Numbered from the stretch's first letter, positions 49,898 through 60,244 are shown. The stretch: 64,000 nt of DNA from Prevotella sp. MA2016 (GCF_000619825.1 NZ_JHUW01000012.1:93258-157257), one strand, 5' to 3'. The notes: a model not told the origin generated them from the letters alone. Numbers and translations: made by a program.

Positions 49898-50368
49898 TTA
49901 GAACTTTGCCATCTTAATGGCAACTACGGCGCACTCGTCACCTTTATTGCCCAATCGACCGCCAGCGCGATCGAGTGCCTGCTGCATATCGTTTGTCGTA
50001 AGCAATCCGAACACAACAGGAATGTTGCTTGTAGCATTAAGACGGGCAACTCCTTCAGTAACTCCTTGACAGATATAATCAAAATGAGGAGTCTCGCCAC
50101 GGATAACGCTACCCAGAATAATTACAGCATCGTAACCATCATTGAGAGTCATTTGATGAGCACCATAAATGAGCTCAAAGCTACCAGGCACCGTTTTCAC
50201 ATGGATATTTTCAGGTAAAGCGCCATGCTTTTCGAGTGTGCTAACACATCCGTCGAGCAGGGCGCCTGTTATTTCTGGATTCCACTCGGCCACGACAACT
50301 CCGAAAATCATGTTCGAAGCGTCGGGCACTGTGGTAATATCGTATTCCGATAAGTTTTTTGTAGCCAT
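49898..50368 (-). CDS. ribH: 6,7-dimethyl-8-ribityllumazine synthase
   Basis: Penultimate riboflavin step. 156 residues: [47 protein letters not shown] (catalytic His), [20 protein letters not shown]. Length normal. No FMN riboswitch is seen upstream; it follows the TPR gene by 5 bases. Confidence 0.95.
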   Translation of the reverse strand: MATKNLSEYDITTVPDASNMIFGVVVAEWNPEITGALLDGCVSTLEKHGALPENIHVKTVPGSFELIYGAHQMTLNDGYDAVIILGSVIRGETPHFDYICQGVTEGVARLNATSNIPVVFGLLTTNDMQQALDRAGGRLGNKGDECAVVAIKMAKF

Positions 50369-50373
50369 GGATA

Positions 50374-51057
50374 TTATTTTGCTGAAACACGCTCAATATA
50401 GCCATCGATAGTCTGATAGGCCATAGAGTTGAAGTACTTCTCCTTAACCTTCTGATATAGTTTCAGAGCCTCATCGTTCTTACCCTGGCTCTCCAGAATC
50501 TCACCAGCCTGAATCAGGAAAGTGGGTGACAGAGAGTTATTGTCGGCCTTCTCAGCAGCCTTTTTCAGGTGTGATACAGCCTTGTCAAGCTGGTTCAGGT
50601 GTGCGTAAGCATTACCCAAAGCACCCTCGGCTGCAGGAGAAATCATCTGATCATCAGCACCGTCGAAAGCCTCAAGATACTTAGCTGCATCTTCCCACTT
50701 ATTCAACTTTGCGCTACACAAACCGGCATAGAGATTAGCCAGGTTGCCAGCCGCAGTGCTACTGTACTCGTCGGCAAGTTTTACAAATCCTTTGAAGTTT
50801 ACACTGTCACCGTTCAAAGCCTTCTGATAGTCACCGGCCATAAAGAGTTCCTGACCCTTTGCAATAGCTGTGCTGGCCTTTACTTCATTAGGACCGCTGA
50901 CATAAGTCTTGTACAGAACTACTCCAACTACGATAATTACAAAAGCTACAATTGCAGCAATAATGGTCTTCTGATATTTAACGAAGAAGGCCTCACTCTG
51001 ATTCAGGCTCTGCTCAGCTGTCTGGGCGGCCTGCTGTTGATTTGTTGTATTTGCCAT
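50374..51057 (-). CDS. TPR-like membrane-anchored protein (YfgM-like)
   Basis: 227 residues. Short cytoplasmic N-terminus rich in Gln ([20 protein letters not shown]), one membrane helix ([20 protein letters not shown]), then TPR-type helices ([40 protein letters not shown]). Layout as in YfgM/TPR_21 proteins linked to the Sec translocon in E. coli. Promoter TATCTTTGC at 51100-51092 on the minus strand. Confidence 0.8.
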   Translation of the reverse strand: MANTTNQQQAAQTAEQSLNQSEAFFVKYQKTIIAAIVAFVIIVVGVVLYKTYVSGPNEVKASTAIAKGQELFMAGDYQKALNGDSVNFKGFVKLADEYSSTAAGNLANLYAGLCSAKLNKWEDAAKYLEAFDGADDQMISPAAEGALGNAYAHLNQLDKAVSHLKKAAEKADNNSLSPTFLIQAGEILESQGKNDEALKLYQKVKEKYFNSMAYQTIDGYIERVSAK

Positions 51058-51197
51058 TATATTTATTATTTTAATTTTCTAAAAATCGGGTGCAAAGATA
51101 CTAAAAAAGCCACACATTTTATATCATTTTGCAGAAAATATTTATTAATCTGTGTTAATCCTTAGCATCAATGGCCAAAAAACGCTACCTTTGCACT

Positions 51198-52298
51198 ATG
51201 ATATTAGAAAAGTTATCGGTAATCAATTACAAAAACATAGCAGAAGCAACACTAGAATTCTCACCCAAAATAAACTGCCTGATAGGACAGAATGGCGTGG
51301 GGAAAACCAATGTGTTGGACGCTATATATTATCTATCGTTCTGCCACTCTGCTAACAATCCAATCGACTCTCAGGTTATACGCCATGGCGCTGAGTTTTT
51401 TGTGCTGGAGGGTGCCTACGAAGGTGATCTGCATATCTACTGTGGTATGAAACGAGGTACGAAAAAACACTTTAAGCGTAACAAAAAAGAGTATCGCCGA
51501 CTGTCGGAACATATCGGACTGATACCTGTTGTGGTAGTATCACCATCCGACACGCTGCTGATAGAAGGTGGCAGCGAGGAGCGCCGCAAACTAATGGATA
51601 TGGTGATAGCTCAATACGACCACGGATACATGGAAGCTATGAACCGCTATAACAAGGCCTTGCAGCAACGCAATACAATGCTGAAACAGGAAGAGGAGCC
51701 AAACATAGATGTCATCAGCCTATTCGAAGAGCAAATGGCCTCTGAAGGCGAGCGAATCTATCGGAGCCGAAAAGCGTTTGTAGAGGAATTGACGCCTATC
51801 TTCCAGCGCATTCATGAAACGATATCTGGTAATCGAGAGAAAGTTGGACTGAATTATATTTCACACTGTCAGCGCGGCCCACTACTGGACGTGATACAGC
51901 GCGACCGGTTCAAGGATCGTGCCATCGGCTACTCGCTGCATGGCGTGCATCGCGATGACCTGGAGATAACTATAGGCGATCATCTGATGAAACGCGAAGG
52001 TAGCCAAGGACAAAACAAGACATTTGTGATTGCCTTAAAATTGGCACAGTTTGATTTCTTGAAGCGTACCAATGCTAAGACTACACCGCTGCTTTTACTT
52101 GACGACATTTTTGACAAGCTCGACGCTCAGCGTGTAGAGCAGATTGTTAAATTAGTGGCAGGCAATGAATATGGACAGATTTTCATTACTGACACGAATC
52201 GTGACCATTTGGATTTGATACTAAGCAAATCAACTCTGGACTACAAGATATTTCATGTTGACAATGGAGAAATAACAGAACTACGAAAAGATGTTTAA
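51198..52298 (+). CDS. recF: DNA replication and repair protein RecF
   Basis: SMC-like ATPase that loads RecA at gaps. 366 residues: Walker A GQNGVGKTNVLDAIY, signature SQGQNKTFVIALKLAQ, Walker B LLLLDDIFDKLD. The ATG at 51198 gives the family start MILEKLSVINYKN. A TACCTTTGC at 51186-51194 is only 3 bases before it. The stop overlaps DUF721 by 8 bases. Confidence 0.95.
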   Translation: MILEKLSVINYKNIAEATLEFSPKINCLIGQNGVGKTNVLDAIYYLSFCHSANNPIDSQVIRHGAEFFVLEGAYEGDLHIYCGMKRGTKKHFKRNKKEYRRLSEHIGLIPVVVVSPSDTLLIEGGSEERRKLMDMVIAQYDHGYMEAMNRYNKALQQRNTMLKQEEEPNIDVISLFEEQMASEGERIYRSRKAFVEELTPIFQRIHETISGNREKVGLNYISHCQRGPLLDVIQRDRFKDRAIGYSLHGVHRDDLEITIGDHLMKREGSQGQNKTFVIALKLAQFDFLKRTNAKTTPLLLLDDIFDKLDAQRVEQIVKLVAGNEYGQIFITDTNRDHLDLILSKSTLDYKIFHVDNGEITELRKDV

Positions 52299-52581
52299 AC
52301 GCGACGTTCAAAATATAAAAGACCTGATTCTTAAGAATCTGCGAACACAGGGACTTGAAACACCGTTATTGCAAAAACGACTGATAGATTCCTGGAAGGA
52401 TGTGGTTGGTGAGATGATTGCCAACTATACCGACAATTTGTATATCAGGAATCAAACACTATACGTACATCTCACAAATCCTGCTATACGTGCTGACTTA
52501 TCAATGATGCGCCGAGAATTAGTAAAGAAACTGAATGCCCACGTAGGTAGTCAAGTAATAGCAGACGTGCAATTCCATTAA
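52291..52581 (+). CDS. DUF721 (DciA-like) family protein
   Basis: 96 residues: QNIKDLILKNLRTQGLETPL, SWKDVVGEMIANYTDNLYIR, and LYVHLTNPAIRADLSMMR. DUF721 includes DciA, the helicase loader of many bacteria; the position next to recF supports a replication role. Overlaps the convergent FAU1 gene by 4 bases. Confidence 0.87.
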   Translation: MFKRDVQNIKDLILKNLRTQGLETPLLQKRLIDSWKDVVGEMIANYTDNLYIRNQTLYVHLTNPAIRADLSMMRRELVKKLNAHVGSQVIADVQFH

Positions 52582-53108
52582 ACAACTATGTCAACAGAAA
52601 TATCACACGAATCTGTTGGTACTAATTCTACTTTCTGAAAATCAAAACAAACACCAACTAAAAGTGAACGGGGAGCCATCATCGTACTCAAGAATCGGTC
52701 ATAATACCCCTTTCCCCTACCCAACCGATGCCCATCTGCATCGAAAGCCATTCCGGGAACCAGTACTACATCGAATGACGTATTATGTGGCATAACAGGT
52801 CCTTGAGGCTCCATAATTCCAAAGCTACCGGGCGATAAACTATCACGACCGGTATAGCGACACAAAACCATTTCTGTATCACTTACCACTTTAGGCAGAT
52901 AAACAATCTTTCCTTCTTGCACCATCTCATCTATCAAATGATGCGTATCTACTTCATCGTTGAGCGAATAATAGGCAACGATGGTGCGACTGTTACGAAG
53001 CAAAGACTTGATTCGAGCCACAATAGGCAGCGACAGTTCACTCAGTTGCTGCTGAGTGAACTGCCGTTTACGTTGACGCATTAATGCTCTAAGTTCGTTT
53101 TTAAGCAT
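52578..53108 (-). CDS. 5-formyltetrahydrofolate cyclo-ligase
   Basis: Converts 5-formyl-THF to 5,10-methenyl-THF with ATP. 176 residues: ELRALMRQRKRQFTQ, VPGMAFDADGHRLGRGKGYY followed by DRFL. Start overlaps the S41 peptidase stop by 8 bases. Confidence 0.93.
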   Translation of the reverse strand: MLKNELRALMRQRKRQFTQQQLSELSLPIVARIKSLLRNSRTIVAYYSLNDEVDTHHLIDEMVQEGKIVYLPKVVSDTEMVLCRYTGRDSLSPGSFGIMEPQGPVMPHNTSFDVVLVPGMAFDADGHRLGRGKGYYDRFLSTMMAPRSLLVGVCFDFQKVELVPTDSCDISVDIVV

Positions 53109-54744
53109 GCTTTGCCTTCGGTTTTAGAGCTGGTTTTTGCGGGAAAGCACCTTCTGCATGAAACAAACGTAACGTTTCGTCTATCACTGGATCGTTTTGA
53201 TTCAGATACTCGGTCCATGCTTGTTCATTGTGAATATTATAGATGATACGACTAACCACAAAGCGCTCAAGCAATTTATGCGATTTCTGTATCATAAGAT
53301 TGCGACGCTTCAGGCCATTCTTATCAGCAAAGTTCACAAATTGTTCTACAATATTCTGACGCTTGAGATAAGTCTCCATCTCCTTTACATTCTTCATATC
53401 AGCAAGTTTACTACGATTATCATCGGTATATGTAAACGCAAACTGTAAGATAAGTCCCGACATAGCGGCCTCTTTATAATAAGAGGTAATACCTAAGGTA
53501 TCCTCAGGAATGAAGATATCAGGCGTAATACCACCACCTCCATAAACTATACGACCATTATTAGTATGATATTCTGGACCTGTGTTTTTGATGCTATCCT
53601 TCGAGAAGAATTCACCATGCTGATAACGTGTCAACCAGTCGTCGTCATAATGATTACCATTGTTGTATGGCTTCTGGATACAGCGTCCAGAAGGCGTGTA
53701 ATACCGGGCAATAGTGAGGCGAATCATAGAATGGTCGCTAAACTCCATTGGTTTCTGAACCAAACCTTTACCAAACGAACGGCGCCCAATAATTGTTCCA
53801 CGATCATTATCCTGAATAGCTCCTGCCAAAATCTCTGATGCCGAAGCTGAACTTTCGTCAACCAATACTACCAATGGCAAGCGCTGATAAGAGCCACGTC
53901 CATCAGCACGATAGTCCTGACGGGGGAAAGCGCGTCCTTGTGTATAGACAATAAGCTGACCACGCGACAAAAACTCGTTGGCAATCTGAACAGCCGACTC
54001 AAGATAGCCACCAGTATTACCACGTAAGTCTATAACCAAATTAGTGAAACTCTGCTGTGAGAGTTTAGCCAATGCAATAAGCAGTTCAGGATAGGTATTC
54101 TCGCCAAAATTCCTAATCTTAATATAGCCACACTCCTCATCAAGCATATAGCAAGCTGTGACACTCTTTGTTGGAATCTCGCCACGGGTGATGGTAATAT
54201 GACGTATTTTCTTTTCACCATAACGAATGACACCCAGTTTCACCTTTGTGTCTTTGGGACCTTTCAGACGATGCATGGCCTCTTCGTTAGTAACCTTCTT
54301 GCCTACGAAAGCAGAATCATCAACCTCAACAATCTTATCGCCAGCCAGCATGCCAGCACGCTCGGCAGGACCATTACCAATCACATTCTGTACACGGATA
54401 GTATCCTGACGAATGGTAAACTCAATGCCTATACCAAAAAAAGAACCTCGCAGGTCGTCGTTGGCTATCTCTCCATCGCGTGCACTGATATAAACGGAAT
54501 GCGGATCAAGTTCTGCCAATATCTGAGGCATAGCCTTCTCAACCAAATCGTTGATATTCACAGTATCAACATATTGATCACTGATAATATGTAGCAGATT
54601 ATTGAGTTTGTTTCCGCTCGAATTTATGATATTCAGACGGTTTCCTGAGAAGTGGTTAGCATAAAACGTGCCTATCACAATGCCAACAACCACACAGACA
54701 GCCATTAACAATGGCATGAACCGATTTGTTCTATTCTTACTCAT
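53101..54744 (-). CDS. S41 family carboxy-terminal processing peptidase
   Basis: 547 residues: N-terminal signal anchor (about 10-30), PDZ domain (FGIGIEFTIRQDTIRVQNVI, GPAERAGMLAGDKIVEVDD), then the protease core with the catalytic Ser in SSASASEILAGA and Lys in RRSFGKGLVQ. It cleaves periplasmic proteins at C-termini. Extra C-terminal helical region (about 430-530) of the Bacteroidetes type. Coupled to the deaminase gene by a 4-base overlap. Confidence 0.93.
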   Translation of the reverse strand: MSKNRTNRFMPLLMAVCVVVGIVIGTFYANHFSGNRLNIINSSGNKLNNLLHIISDQYVDTVNINDLVEKAMPQILAELDPHSVYISARDGEIANDDLRGSFFGIGIEFTIRQDTIRVQNVIGNGPAERAGMLAGDKIVEVDDSAFVGKKVTNEEAMHRLKGPKDTKVKLGVIRYGEKKIRHITITRGEIPTKSVTACYMLDEECGYIKIRNFGENTYPELLIALAKLSQQSFTNLVIDLRGNTGGYLESAVQIANEFLSRGQLIVYTQGRAFPRQDYRADGRGSYQRLPLVVLVDESSASASEILAGAIQDNDRGTIIGRRSFGKGLVQKPMEFSDHSMIRLTIARYYTPSGRCIQKPYNNGNHYDDDWLTRYQHGEFFSKDSIKNTGPEYHTNNGRIVYGGGGITPDIFIPEDTLGITSYYKEAAMSGLILQFAFTYTDDNRSKLADMKNVKEMETYLKRQNIVEQFVNFADKNGLKRRNLMIQKSHKLLERFVVSRIIYNIHNEQAWTEYLNQNDPVIDETLRLFHAEGAFPQKPALKPKAKHA

Positions 54745-55181
54745 TTTTCTATGTCTTCTAAACCAATATAGATCACCTCAATACCAGCACGCTCCAAGAG
54801 GTCAATACCATCAGTAAGACGGTATTTCTCACCATAAACCACGCGTTTGATACCAGCCTGAATAATCTGCTTGGCACACTCTATACAAGGCGAAGCCGTG
54901 ATATAAATAGTAGCACCATCGCTATTGTTACTGCTACGGGCCAACTTGGTGATAGCATTAGCCTCGGCATGCAACACGTAAGGTTTAGTCACGTTGTCAT
55001 CGTCTTCGCATACATTTTCAAAGCCGCTGGGGGTGCCATTATAACCATCGCTGATGATCATCTTGTCCTTTACTACCAACGCGCCCACCTGGCGACGCTT
55101 GCAGTAGGAATTCTCGGCCCAAATACGTGCCATACGCAGATAGCGTACGTCCAGTTTACTTTGTTTGTCGTTTGATTCCAT
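54741..55181 (-). CDS. dCMP/deoxycytidylate deaminase family protein
   Basis: Zinc deaminase supplying dUMP. 146 residues: CKRRQVGALVVKD, HAEANAITKLA (zinc His and catalytic Glu), SPCIECAKQIIQAGIKRVVY (two zinc Cys). The ATG at 55181 is preferred; it lies inside the end of the M3 peptidase gene (26-base overlap), so the two are co-translated. Confidence 0.92.
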   Translation of the reverse strand: MESNDKQSKLDVRYLRMARIWAENSYCKRRQVGALVVKDKMIISDGYNGTPSGFENVCEDDDNVTKPYVLHAEANAITKLARSSNNSDGATIYITASPCIECAKQIIQAGIKRVVYGEKYRLTDGIDLLERAGIEVIYIGLEDIEK

Positions 55182-57237
55182 TTCTTTTAAGTAATGCGTC
55201 AATGGTGGGTTCTCCACCCTTGAACCGTTTATATAATGTCATTGGATTTTCGGTACCACCTTTCGACAGGATATTTTCACGGAAACTGCTGGCCGTCTGC
55301 TTATCAAAAATGCCATGTTTCTTGAATACACTGAAGGCATCGGCATCAAGCACTTCGGCCCATTTGTAACTGTAATAGCCTGCAGCATAGCCACCCGCCA
55401 TAATATGTGAGAACTGCACCGTCATACAGGTATCAGGCAACTGGGGCAGCACCATCGCTTTCTCCCATGCCTGCTTCTCGAACGGAATAATATCTGCAGT
55501 AAACTCATCTTTCTGAGTATAATAAGCCATATCCAGCAAACCAAAGCTTACCTGACGCATGCAAGCATAAGCCACATTGAAGTTGCGGCTCTTTACAATG
55601 CGGTCGATGAGTTCATCAGGCAAGGGCTCGCCAGTCTGATAGTGGAAGGCAAAAGTGCGAAGGAACTCTTTCTCGATAGCGAAATTCTCCATGAACTGCG
55701 AAGGCAACTCTACAAAGTCCCACCATACATTAGTACCACTTAAGCTTTCGAAACGCGTGTTGGCAAACATACCATGCAGCGAGTGTCCAAACTCGTGCAA
55801 GAAGGTCTCCACTTCGCCAAGTGTGAGCAAGGCGGGTTTTTCTTCGGTTGGTTTGGTTAGATTCATCACCACACTTACATGGGGACGAACATTCTCACCC
55901 TCTCGTGTAATCCATTGTCCTTGGTACTCGGTCATCCAAGCCCCACCCTGTTTGCCTTTACGGGGATGAAAATCGGCATAAAAGACAGCCAAGAAAGAGC
56001 CATCTTCATCAAACACCTCATAAGCCTTTACATCGGGATGGTAAACAGGAATATCCTTATTTTCCTTAAAGGTAATACCATACATGCGATTGGCCAGACC
56101 AAACACACCATCAATCACCTTCGACAACTCAAAATATGGACGCAGCATCTCTGCATCAAGATTATACTTCTGGAGCTGCAGCTTATGAGAATAGAAAGAA
56201 AAATCCCATGGTTCTAACTTAAAATCATTACCCTCCTGTTTGCGTGCCATCTTCTCGATTGCCTTCACCTCCTTAATGGCTGTAGGCTTGTAAGCAGCAA
56301 TCAGGTCGTTAAGCAATTTGTACACATTGCGCACATTACCTGCCATACGATGCTTGAGCACATAATCAGCATAGGTTTTATGACCTAACAACTGTGCCAG
56401 TTCGCGACGCAAGTTTATGAGGCGCTTACAGATTTCGAGATTATTCTCAGTATTATCGTGGATACATTCGGTATTCTTGGCCATATACAGCTGGCGGCGC
56501 AGGTCGCGCTGTGTGCTATATGTCATAAAAGGCGAATACGAAGGAAAATCGAGCGTAAACACCCAACCTTCCTTTTCCTGCTCCTTTGCTGCCAGAGCAG
56601 CAGCCTCACGAGCAGTCTCGGGCAGGCCGTCGAGCTGAGCCTCGTCGGTAATATGCAACGTAAAGGCCTTGTTTTCTTTCAACAGGTTCTGAGAGAACTG
56701 AAGTCCAAGCATCGATGCCTCTTCGGTAAGTTGGCGCAAACGCTCCTTGCCTGCAGCATCGAGCAACGCACCACTACGTACAAAACCATCATAGCACTTA
56801 TCAAGCAACATCTTTTCTTCTGCAGTCAGCTTACGATGATGCTGGTGCACGTATTTAATGCGTTCAAACAGACGTTCGTTTAGGCGGATATCATTAGCAT
56901 GCTTGGTGAGGATAGGACTCATTTTCTGGGCCAGCGCATCCATCTCGTCGTTGGTCTCAGCAGAAAGCAAATTAAAAAATACGGTAGATACGCGACCCAA
57001 CAGATCATAGTAACCCTCCTTATCCTTTTCGTCATCAACACTCACAATGGTGTTATCGAATGTAGGCTTGGCAGGATTATTGATAATACGTTCTATCTGC
57101 TCATCGTCGCGACGAATACCTTCCAACATAGCCTCTTCGTAATCCTCCATGCGGATACGATCAAAAGGGGCTGTGTCGTGAGGTGTGTTATAAGGTTCAA
57201 AGAACGGGTTCGTTCTAGCTTTCTTTTCAATCATCAT
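55156..57237 (-). CDS. M3 family metallopeptidase (Dcp-like dipeptidyl carboxypeptidase)
   Basis: About 693 residues, all-helical oligopeptidase. Zinc site VETFLHEFGHSLHG with a downstream Glu in WDFVELPSQFMENF; DFHPRKGKQGGAWM is the typical upstream strand. No signal peptide at the chosen start, so probably cytoplasmic. The start (57237 or the adjacent ATG at 57234) is supported by the promoter box TAACTTTGC at 57343-57335 on the minus strand, which excludes the longer frame. First gene of a four-gene operon. Confidence 0.93.
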   Translation of the reverse strand: MMIEKKARTNPFFEPYNTPHDTAPFDRIRMEDYEEAMLEGIRRDDEQIERIINNPAKPTFDNTIVSVDDEKDKEGYYDLLGRVSTVFFNLLSAETNDEMDALAQKMSPILTKHANDIRLNERLFERIKYVHQHHRKLTAEEKMLLDKCYDGFVRSGALLDAAGKERLRQLTEEASMLGLQFSQNLLKENKAFTLHITDEAQLDGLPETAREAAALAAKEQEKEGWVFTLDFPSYSPFMTYSTQRDLRRQLYMAKNTECIHDNTENNLEICKRLINLRRELAQLLGHKTYADYVLKHRMAGNVRNVYKLLNDLIAAYKPTAIKEVKAIEKMARKQEGNDFKLEPWDFSFYSHKLQLQKYNLDAEMLRPYFELSKVIDGVFGLANRMYGITFKENKDIPVYHPDVKAYEVFDEDGSFLAVFYADFHPRKGKQGGAWMTEYQGQWITREGENVRPHVSVVMNLTKPTEEKPALLTLGEVETFLHEFGHSLHGMFANTRFESLSGTNVWWDFVELPSQFMENFAIEKEFLRTFAFHYQTGEPLPDELIDRIVKSRNFNVAYACMRQVSFGLLDMAYYTQKDEFTADIIPFEKQAWEKAMVLPQLPDTCMTVQFSHIMAGGYAAGYYSYKWAEVLDADAFSVFKKHGIFDKQTASSFRENILSKGGTENPMTLYKRFKGGEPTIDALLKRNGIKRQTK

Positions 57238-57410
57238 TATACTAACTCTTTTCGGATTGCAAGGACGGTGCAAACCGAGCGCAATCAAGTTAACTTGAAT
57301 TGCAGAGGTGCAACCTGTTCTCGCGGTTTTGACTGCAAAGTTACGACAAAAATCCGATACTTTACAAAACAATACATTAAAAAAGCTGAAAACGACAAGA
57401 ATAGGCGTTT

Positions 57411-58088
57411 CTACTTGGTGTAAAGCAGGCGTTCGAGCTGTGGAATCTCTATTTTTCCACGACTCAACACTATCAGTCCGCGGTACTGCATATCATTCAG
57501 AATTCGCGACACATTGAGCCTACTATCGTTCACCTCTTCGGCCAAACGTGTCATCAGAATATTAAACACTTTATGTCCAGCAGGATAAAGACAATGCTGA
57601 GTAAAGAATCGCACCAGTCGGTCTTCAAGTGATTGAGGCGCCCGAGACCACACTTGGCGCATTTGTTTCTGTGTTTGAGTGGCAAAGTGGTTAACCATAT
57701 TGAGGCGGAACACTAGAAAATCTTCCGTCAGTCGCACCACCTCTTCCTTGTCAAGCGTCAGGAAGTTAACATCTGTCTGAGCTACGAAATCACGCGTATA
57801 GCGTTGATAATAGCCAAATATCGATTCAAGTTGAAGTATGTAAGGAGCCGAAATCTGCTCCTCAACCAGATAGCCATAGTCATCAGCAAATGAGCGCACC
57901 TTCAAACTGCCATTAATCAGAAAGTAAAGCTGATTACAGGTATCGCCTGATTTCACAACGGTTTTGCCTGCACTCTGTTTTTGAAAGCCGAAACGTGTGT
58001 GACCTGCCACAATCTCCAAATCGTCGCGACTCATTCCCTGAAACAGAGGAAACTGCAATAATTTATCAAAGATTTGGAGCAAAGCCAT
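57411..58088 (-). CDS. Crp/Fnr family transcriptional regulator
   Basis: 225 residues. Cyclic-nucleotide-binding-type domain (FPLFQGMSRDDLEIVAGHTR, LYFLINGSLKVRSFADDYGY, about 15-120), and C-terminal winged helix with EEVNDSRLNVSRILNDMQYR. No Fnr cysteine cluster at the N-terminus, so not an iron-sulfur sensor. It lies 2 bases after apbE. Confidence 0.85.
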   Translation of the reverse strand: MALLQIFDKLLQFPLFQGMSRDDLEIVAGHTRFGFQKQSAGKTVVKSGDTCNQLYFLINGSLKVRSFADDYGYLVEEQISAPYILQLESIFGYYQRYTRDFVAQTDVNFLTLDKEEVVRLTEDFLVFRLNMVNHFATQTQKQMRQVWSRAPQSLEDRLVRFFTQHCLYPAGHKVFNILMTRLAEEVNDSRLNVSRILNDMQYRGLIVLSRGKIEIPQLERLLYTK

Positions 58089-58090
58089 AA

Positions 58091-59116
58091 TTATTCCTGT
58101 AACTTGTTTTTAAGGGAAGGTGAATACCATACGGCATTCTTCCCATCCTTGTCACTATAAATGAGATAGGCCATCAGTTCAGGATGGCGATCCAACAGTT
58201 GCTGAGCTTTCTCTACCCCCATCACCATAAACGAGGTGGCATAAGCATCTGCCACAGCACAACTATTAGCAAACACAGTGGCCGAGAGTAAGCTATGCTG
58301 CACGGGATAGCCCGTCTTGGGATCAATGGTATGCGCATATTTTTTGCCACCTTTATAATAAAAGTTACGATAGTTGCCACTGGTAGCCATTGCCTTGTCG
58401 GTAATAGCAACAATACTTTGAACGCCTTGACTAGTACCTTGCATATCATCAATGGGCTTTGAAATACCTACACGCCAAGGCTTACCTTCCGGATTCACAC
58501 CACTGGTCACAATCTCGCCACCTATCTCAATCATAAAATTATTCACACCCATACCGCGCAGCAATCGGGCCACTACATCTGTACCATAACCTTTGGCTAT
58601 GGCAGAGCAGTCGAGCATAATACGATCGTCAGTCTTATAGATAGCGCCCTTTTCAAGCCTAACCTTCCGATAACCAATGACCTGCATCAGACTATCCACC
58701 TGCAACTTTGAAGGCTCGAAACCATTTTTAAACCCAAATCCCCAGGCATTCACCAAGGGGGCTACAGTGATATCAAAAGCGCCCTCGGTCTCGTCTGAGA
58801 TCTTCATAGCTAACTGATAAACATCCAAAAACATATCGTTCAGTTTCACTGATTTATTCTGATTCACGGCAGTGATAACCGAGTTTGGATTGAATGGCGA
58901 TAACGAGACATCCACCTTTGCCAACTCGGCATTGATACTATAGGTCAGGTCAGAATCACACTGATATACGGCATGATAAAAGGTTCCAAACACTTTATCA
59001 GCACTTTTCTGATAAGGCATATACCGCTGCTGGCGAATAATCAGCACCGTACCAACAATGAGCAGCACCAAAAAAGGCAACTGCCACAAGAGTTTTTTGT
59101 TATGAAGTTGTTGCAT
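58091..59116 (-). CDS. apbE: FAD:protein FMN transferase (ApbE family)
   Basis: Attaches FMN to Thr of flavoproteins such as RnfG/NqrC. 341 residues: N-terminal hydrophobic segment (LLWQLPFLVLLIVGTVLIIR), FGTFYHAVYQ, FDITVAPLVNAWGFG, LDCSAIAKGYGTDVVARLL, IEIGGEIVTSG, YAHTIDPKTGYPVQH. No lipobox Cys is seen; it is probably membrane-anchored. Overlaps the DUF6048 gene by one base. Confidence 0.92.
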   Translation of the reverse strand: MQQLHNKKLLWQLPFLVLLIVGTVLIIRQQRYMPYQKSADKVFGTFYHAVYQCDSDLTYSINAELAKVDVSLSPFNPNSVITAVNQNKSVKLNDMFLDVYQLAMKISDETEGAFDITVAPLVNAWGFGFKNGFEPSKLQVDSLMQVIGYRKVRLEKGAIYKTDDRIMLDCSAIAKGYGTDVVARLLRGMGVNNFMIEIGGEIVTSGVNPEGKPWRVGISKPIDDMQGTSQGVQSIVAITDKAMATSGNYRNFYYKGGKKYAHTIDPKTGYPVQHSLLSATVFANSCAVADAYATSFMVMGVEKAQQLLDRHPELMAYLIYSDKDGKNAVWYSPSLKNKLQE

Positions 59117-59805
59117 CAGATATCAATAATCACATTGAATGTTCCTCCCAACCGGGTGTCTCCAAAAATGCCAAAACCAGGTACATACCAGGTATTACCA
59201 AAATTGCCATCCTCTTTGTGCGACACACGCCTCTTGTAACGCAAACTCCACCCCAAATGCAGAGGACCGTAGATCTTGGCATCAACACCCACCACAGCCT
59301 CTATCCAGTGATAGTTACAAGAAGCATCTTTCACACCGTACCCTGTATCCCAAAGCCACACAGGATCAGGAGTATCAGGACGTGAGATATCTACCTTATA
59401 AGAAGTAAAGGCGTAGCGCAGACCTCCATACAAACGATTGTCGCCATGCTTATCCTTTAACAGATTCTTATCAATACCTATTCTGAAATAAGGTGCCGAC
59501 GTACTATAATGCACTTTCGTCACATCATCATCATGATTTGCACGTCCCACACCGGCCTCGATAATTGGAAACCACTCATCGTGCAGATTCACACGCAAAG
59601 CTCCCTCATACTGACCATTGTCAGTAAACGCCATCAATCCTGCACCTACTAAATCAAACGAGACAGCAAAACCACGAAACATGGGCACAGAGTCTTTCTG
59701 AAATGAGAAAAACTTCTGAGCCTGAACTGGCACCGATGCTGAGAGTACCAGAATACTAATCGTTGCTCTTAGGATAGAGGAAGAAATGAACCGTCTGAGA
59801 GTCAT
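59116..59805 (-). CDS. DUF6048 family outer-membrane-type protein
   Basis: 229 residues; signal peptide ending near VPVQAQK (about 30). Beta-rich body of small-barrel type (GFAVSFDLVGAGLMAFTDNG, YGGLRYAFTSYKVDIS, LGWSLRYKRRV) with a hydrophobic C-terminal strand (GTFNVIIDI). Always paired with DUF6452 in Bacteroidales. The start overlaps the DUF6452 gene by 50 bases. Confidence 0.82.
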   Translation of the reverse strand: MTLRRFISSSILRATISILVLSASVPVQAQKFFSFQKDSVPMFRGFAVSFDLVGAGLMAFTDNGQYEGALRVNLHDEWFPIIEAGVGRANHDDDVTKVHYSTSAPYFRIGIDKNLLKDKHGDNRLYGGLRYAFTSYKVDISRPDTPDPVWLWDTGYGVKDASCNYHWIEAVVGVDAKIYGPLHLGWSLRYKRRVSHKEDGNFGNTWYVPGFGIFGDTRLGGTFNVIIDI

Positions 59806-60244
59806 ATGTAACTGATGGGTTGTTAATCACTATTGAGTCGAGGTAATGACGGGTATAATTAACATCCGTCACAGTATGAAAATAGGTTGTGTTACAGTCC
59901 ACAGATTCAAAATGAGGATAATCCTCCTTCTTAACCCATACCGTATCTTTCACCAACGAATCGGTATTTGCTATATTAAACTGTAACACCAGCACATCTT
60001 CAGGATGAGAATAGCTGATAGGCAGATTGAAACTGCTGACATTGATACCTTTATTATATATTATAGTATCTTTGCCATCAGCCCGAGTAGAAGATACTGT
60101 CAGTGTATCAACAAGTTTCAGTTCCGAGCCATCACTATTGCGAATCTGATACATGGTTGCAACCGTACTGTCAACGGGACAATCGACAGACGAGCAAGCC
60201 ACTATCAGCAAGGTCAGCAACAAATATACACTACGTTTAATCAT
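59756..60244 (-). CDS. DUF6452 family lipoprotein
   Basis: 162 residues; lipobox LIVACSSVDC (Cys near 17), then a beta-rich domain (YQIRNSDGSELKLVDTLTVS, FNLPISYSHPEDVLVLQFNI) with a later CNTTYFHTVT. Partner of DUF6048; probably a periplasmic or outer-membrane lipoprotein interacting with it. Overlaps the glycosyltransferase gene by 4 bases. Confidence 0.82.
   Translation of the reverse strand: MIKRSVYLLLTLLIVACSSVDCPVDSTVATMYQIRNSDGSELKLVDTLTVSSTRADGKDTIIYNKGINVSSFNLPISYSHPEDVLVLQFNIANTDSLVKDTVWVKKEDYPHFESVDCNTTYFHTVTDVNYTRHYLDSIVINNPSVTYDSQTVHFFLYPKSND

Noticed and set aside
49898..51160. FMN riboswitch before ribH or its upstream TPR gene
   Set aside because: No RFN-element conserved sequences are visible; the leader is short.
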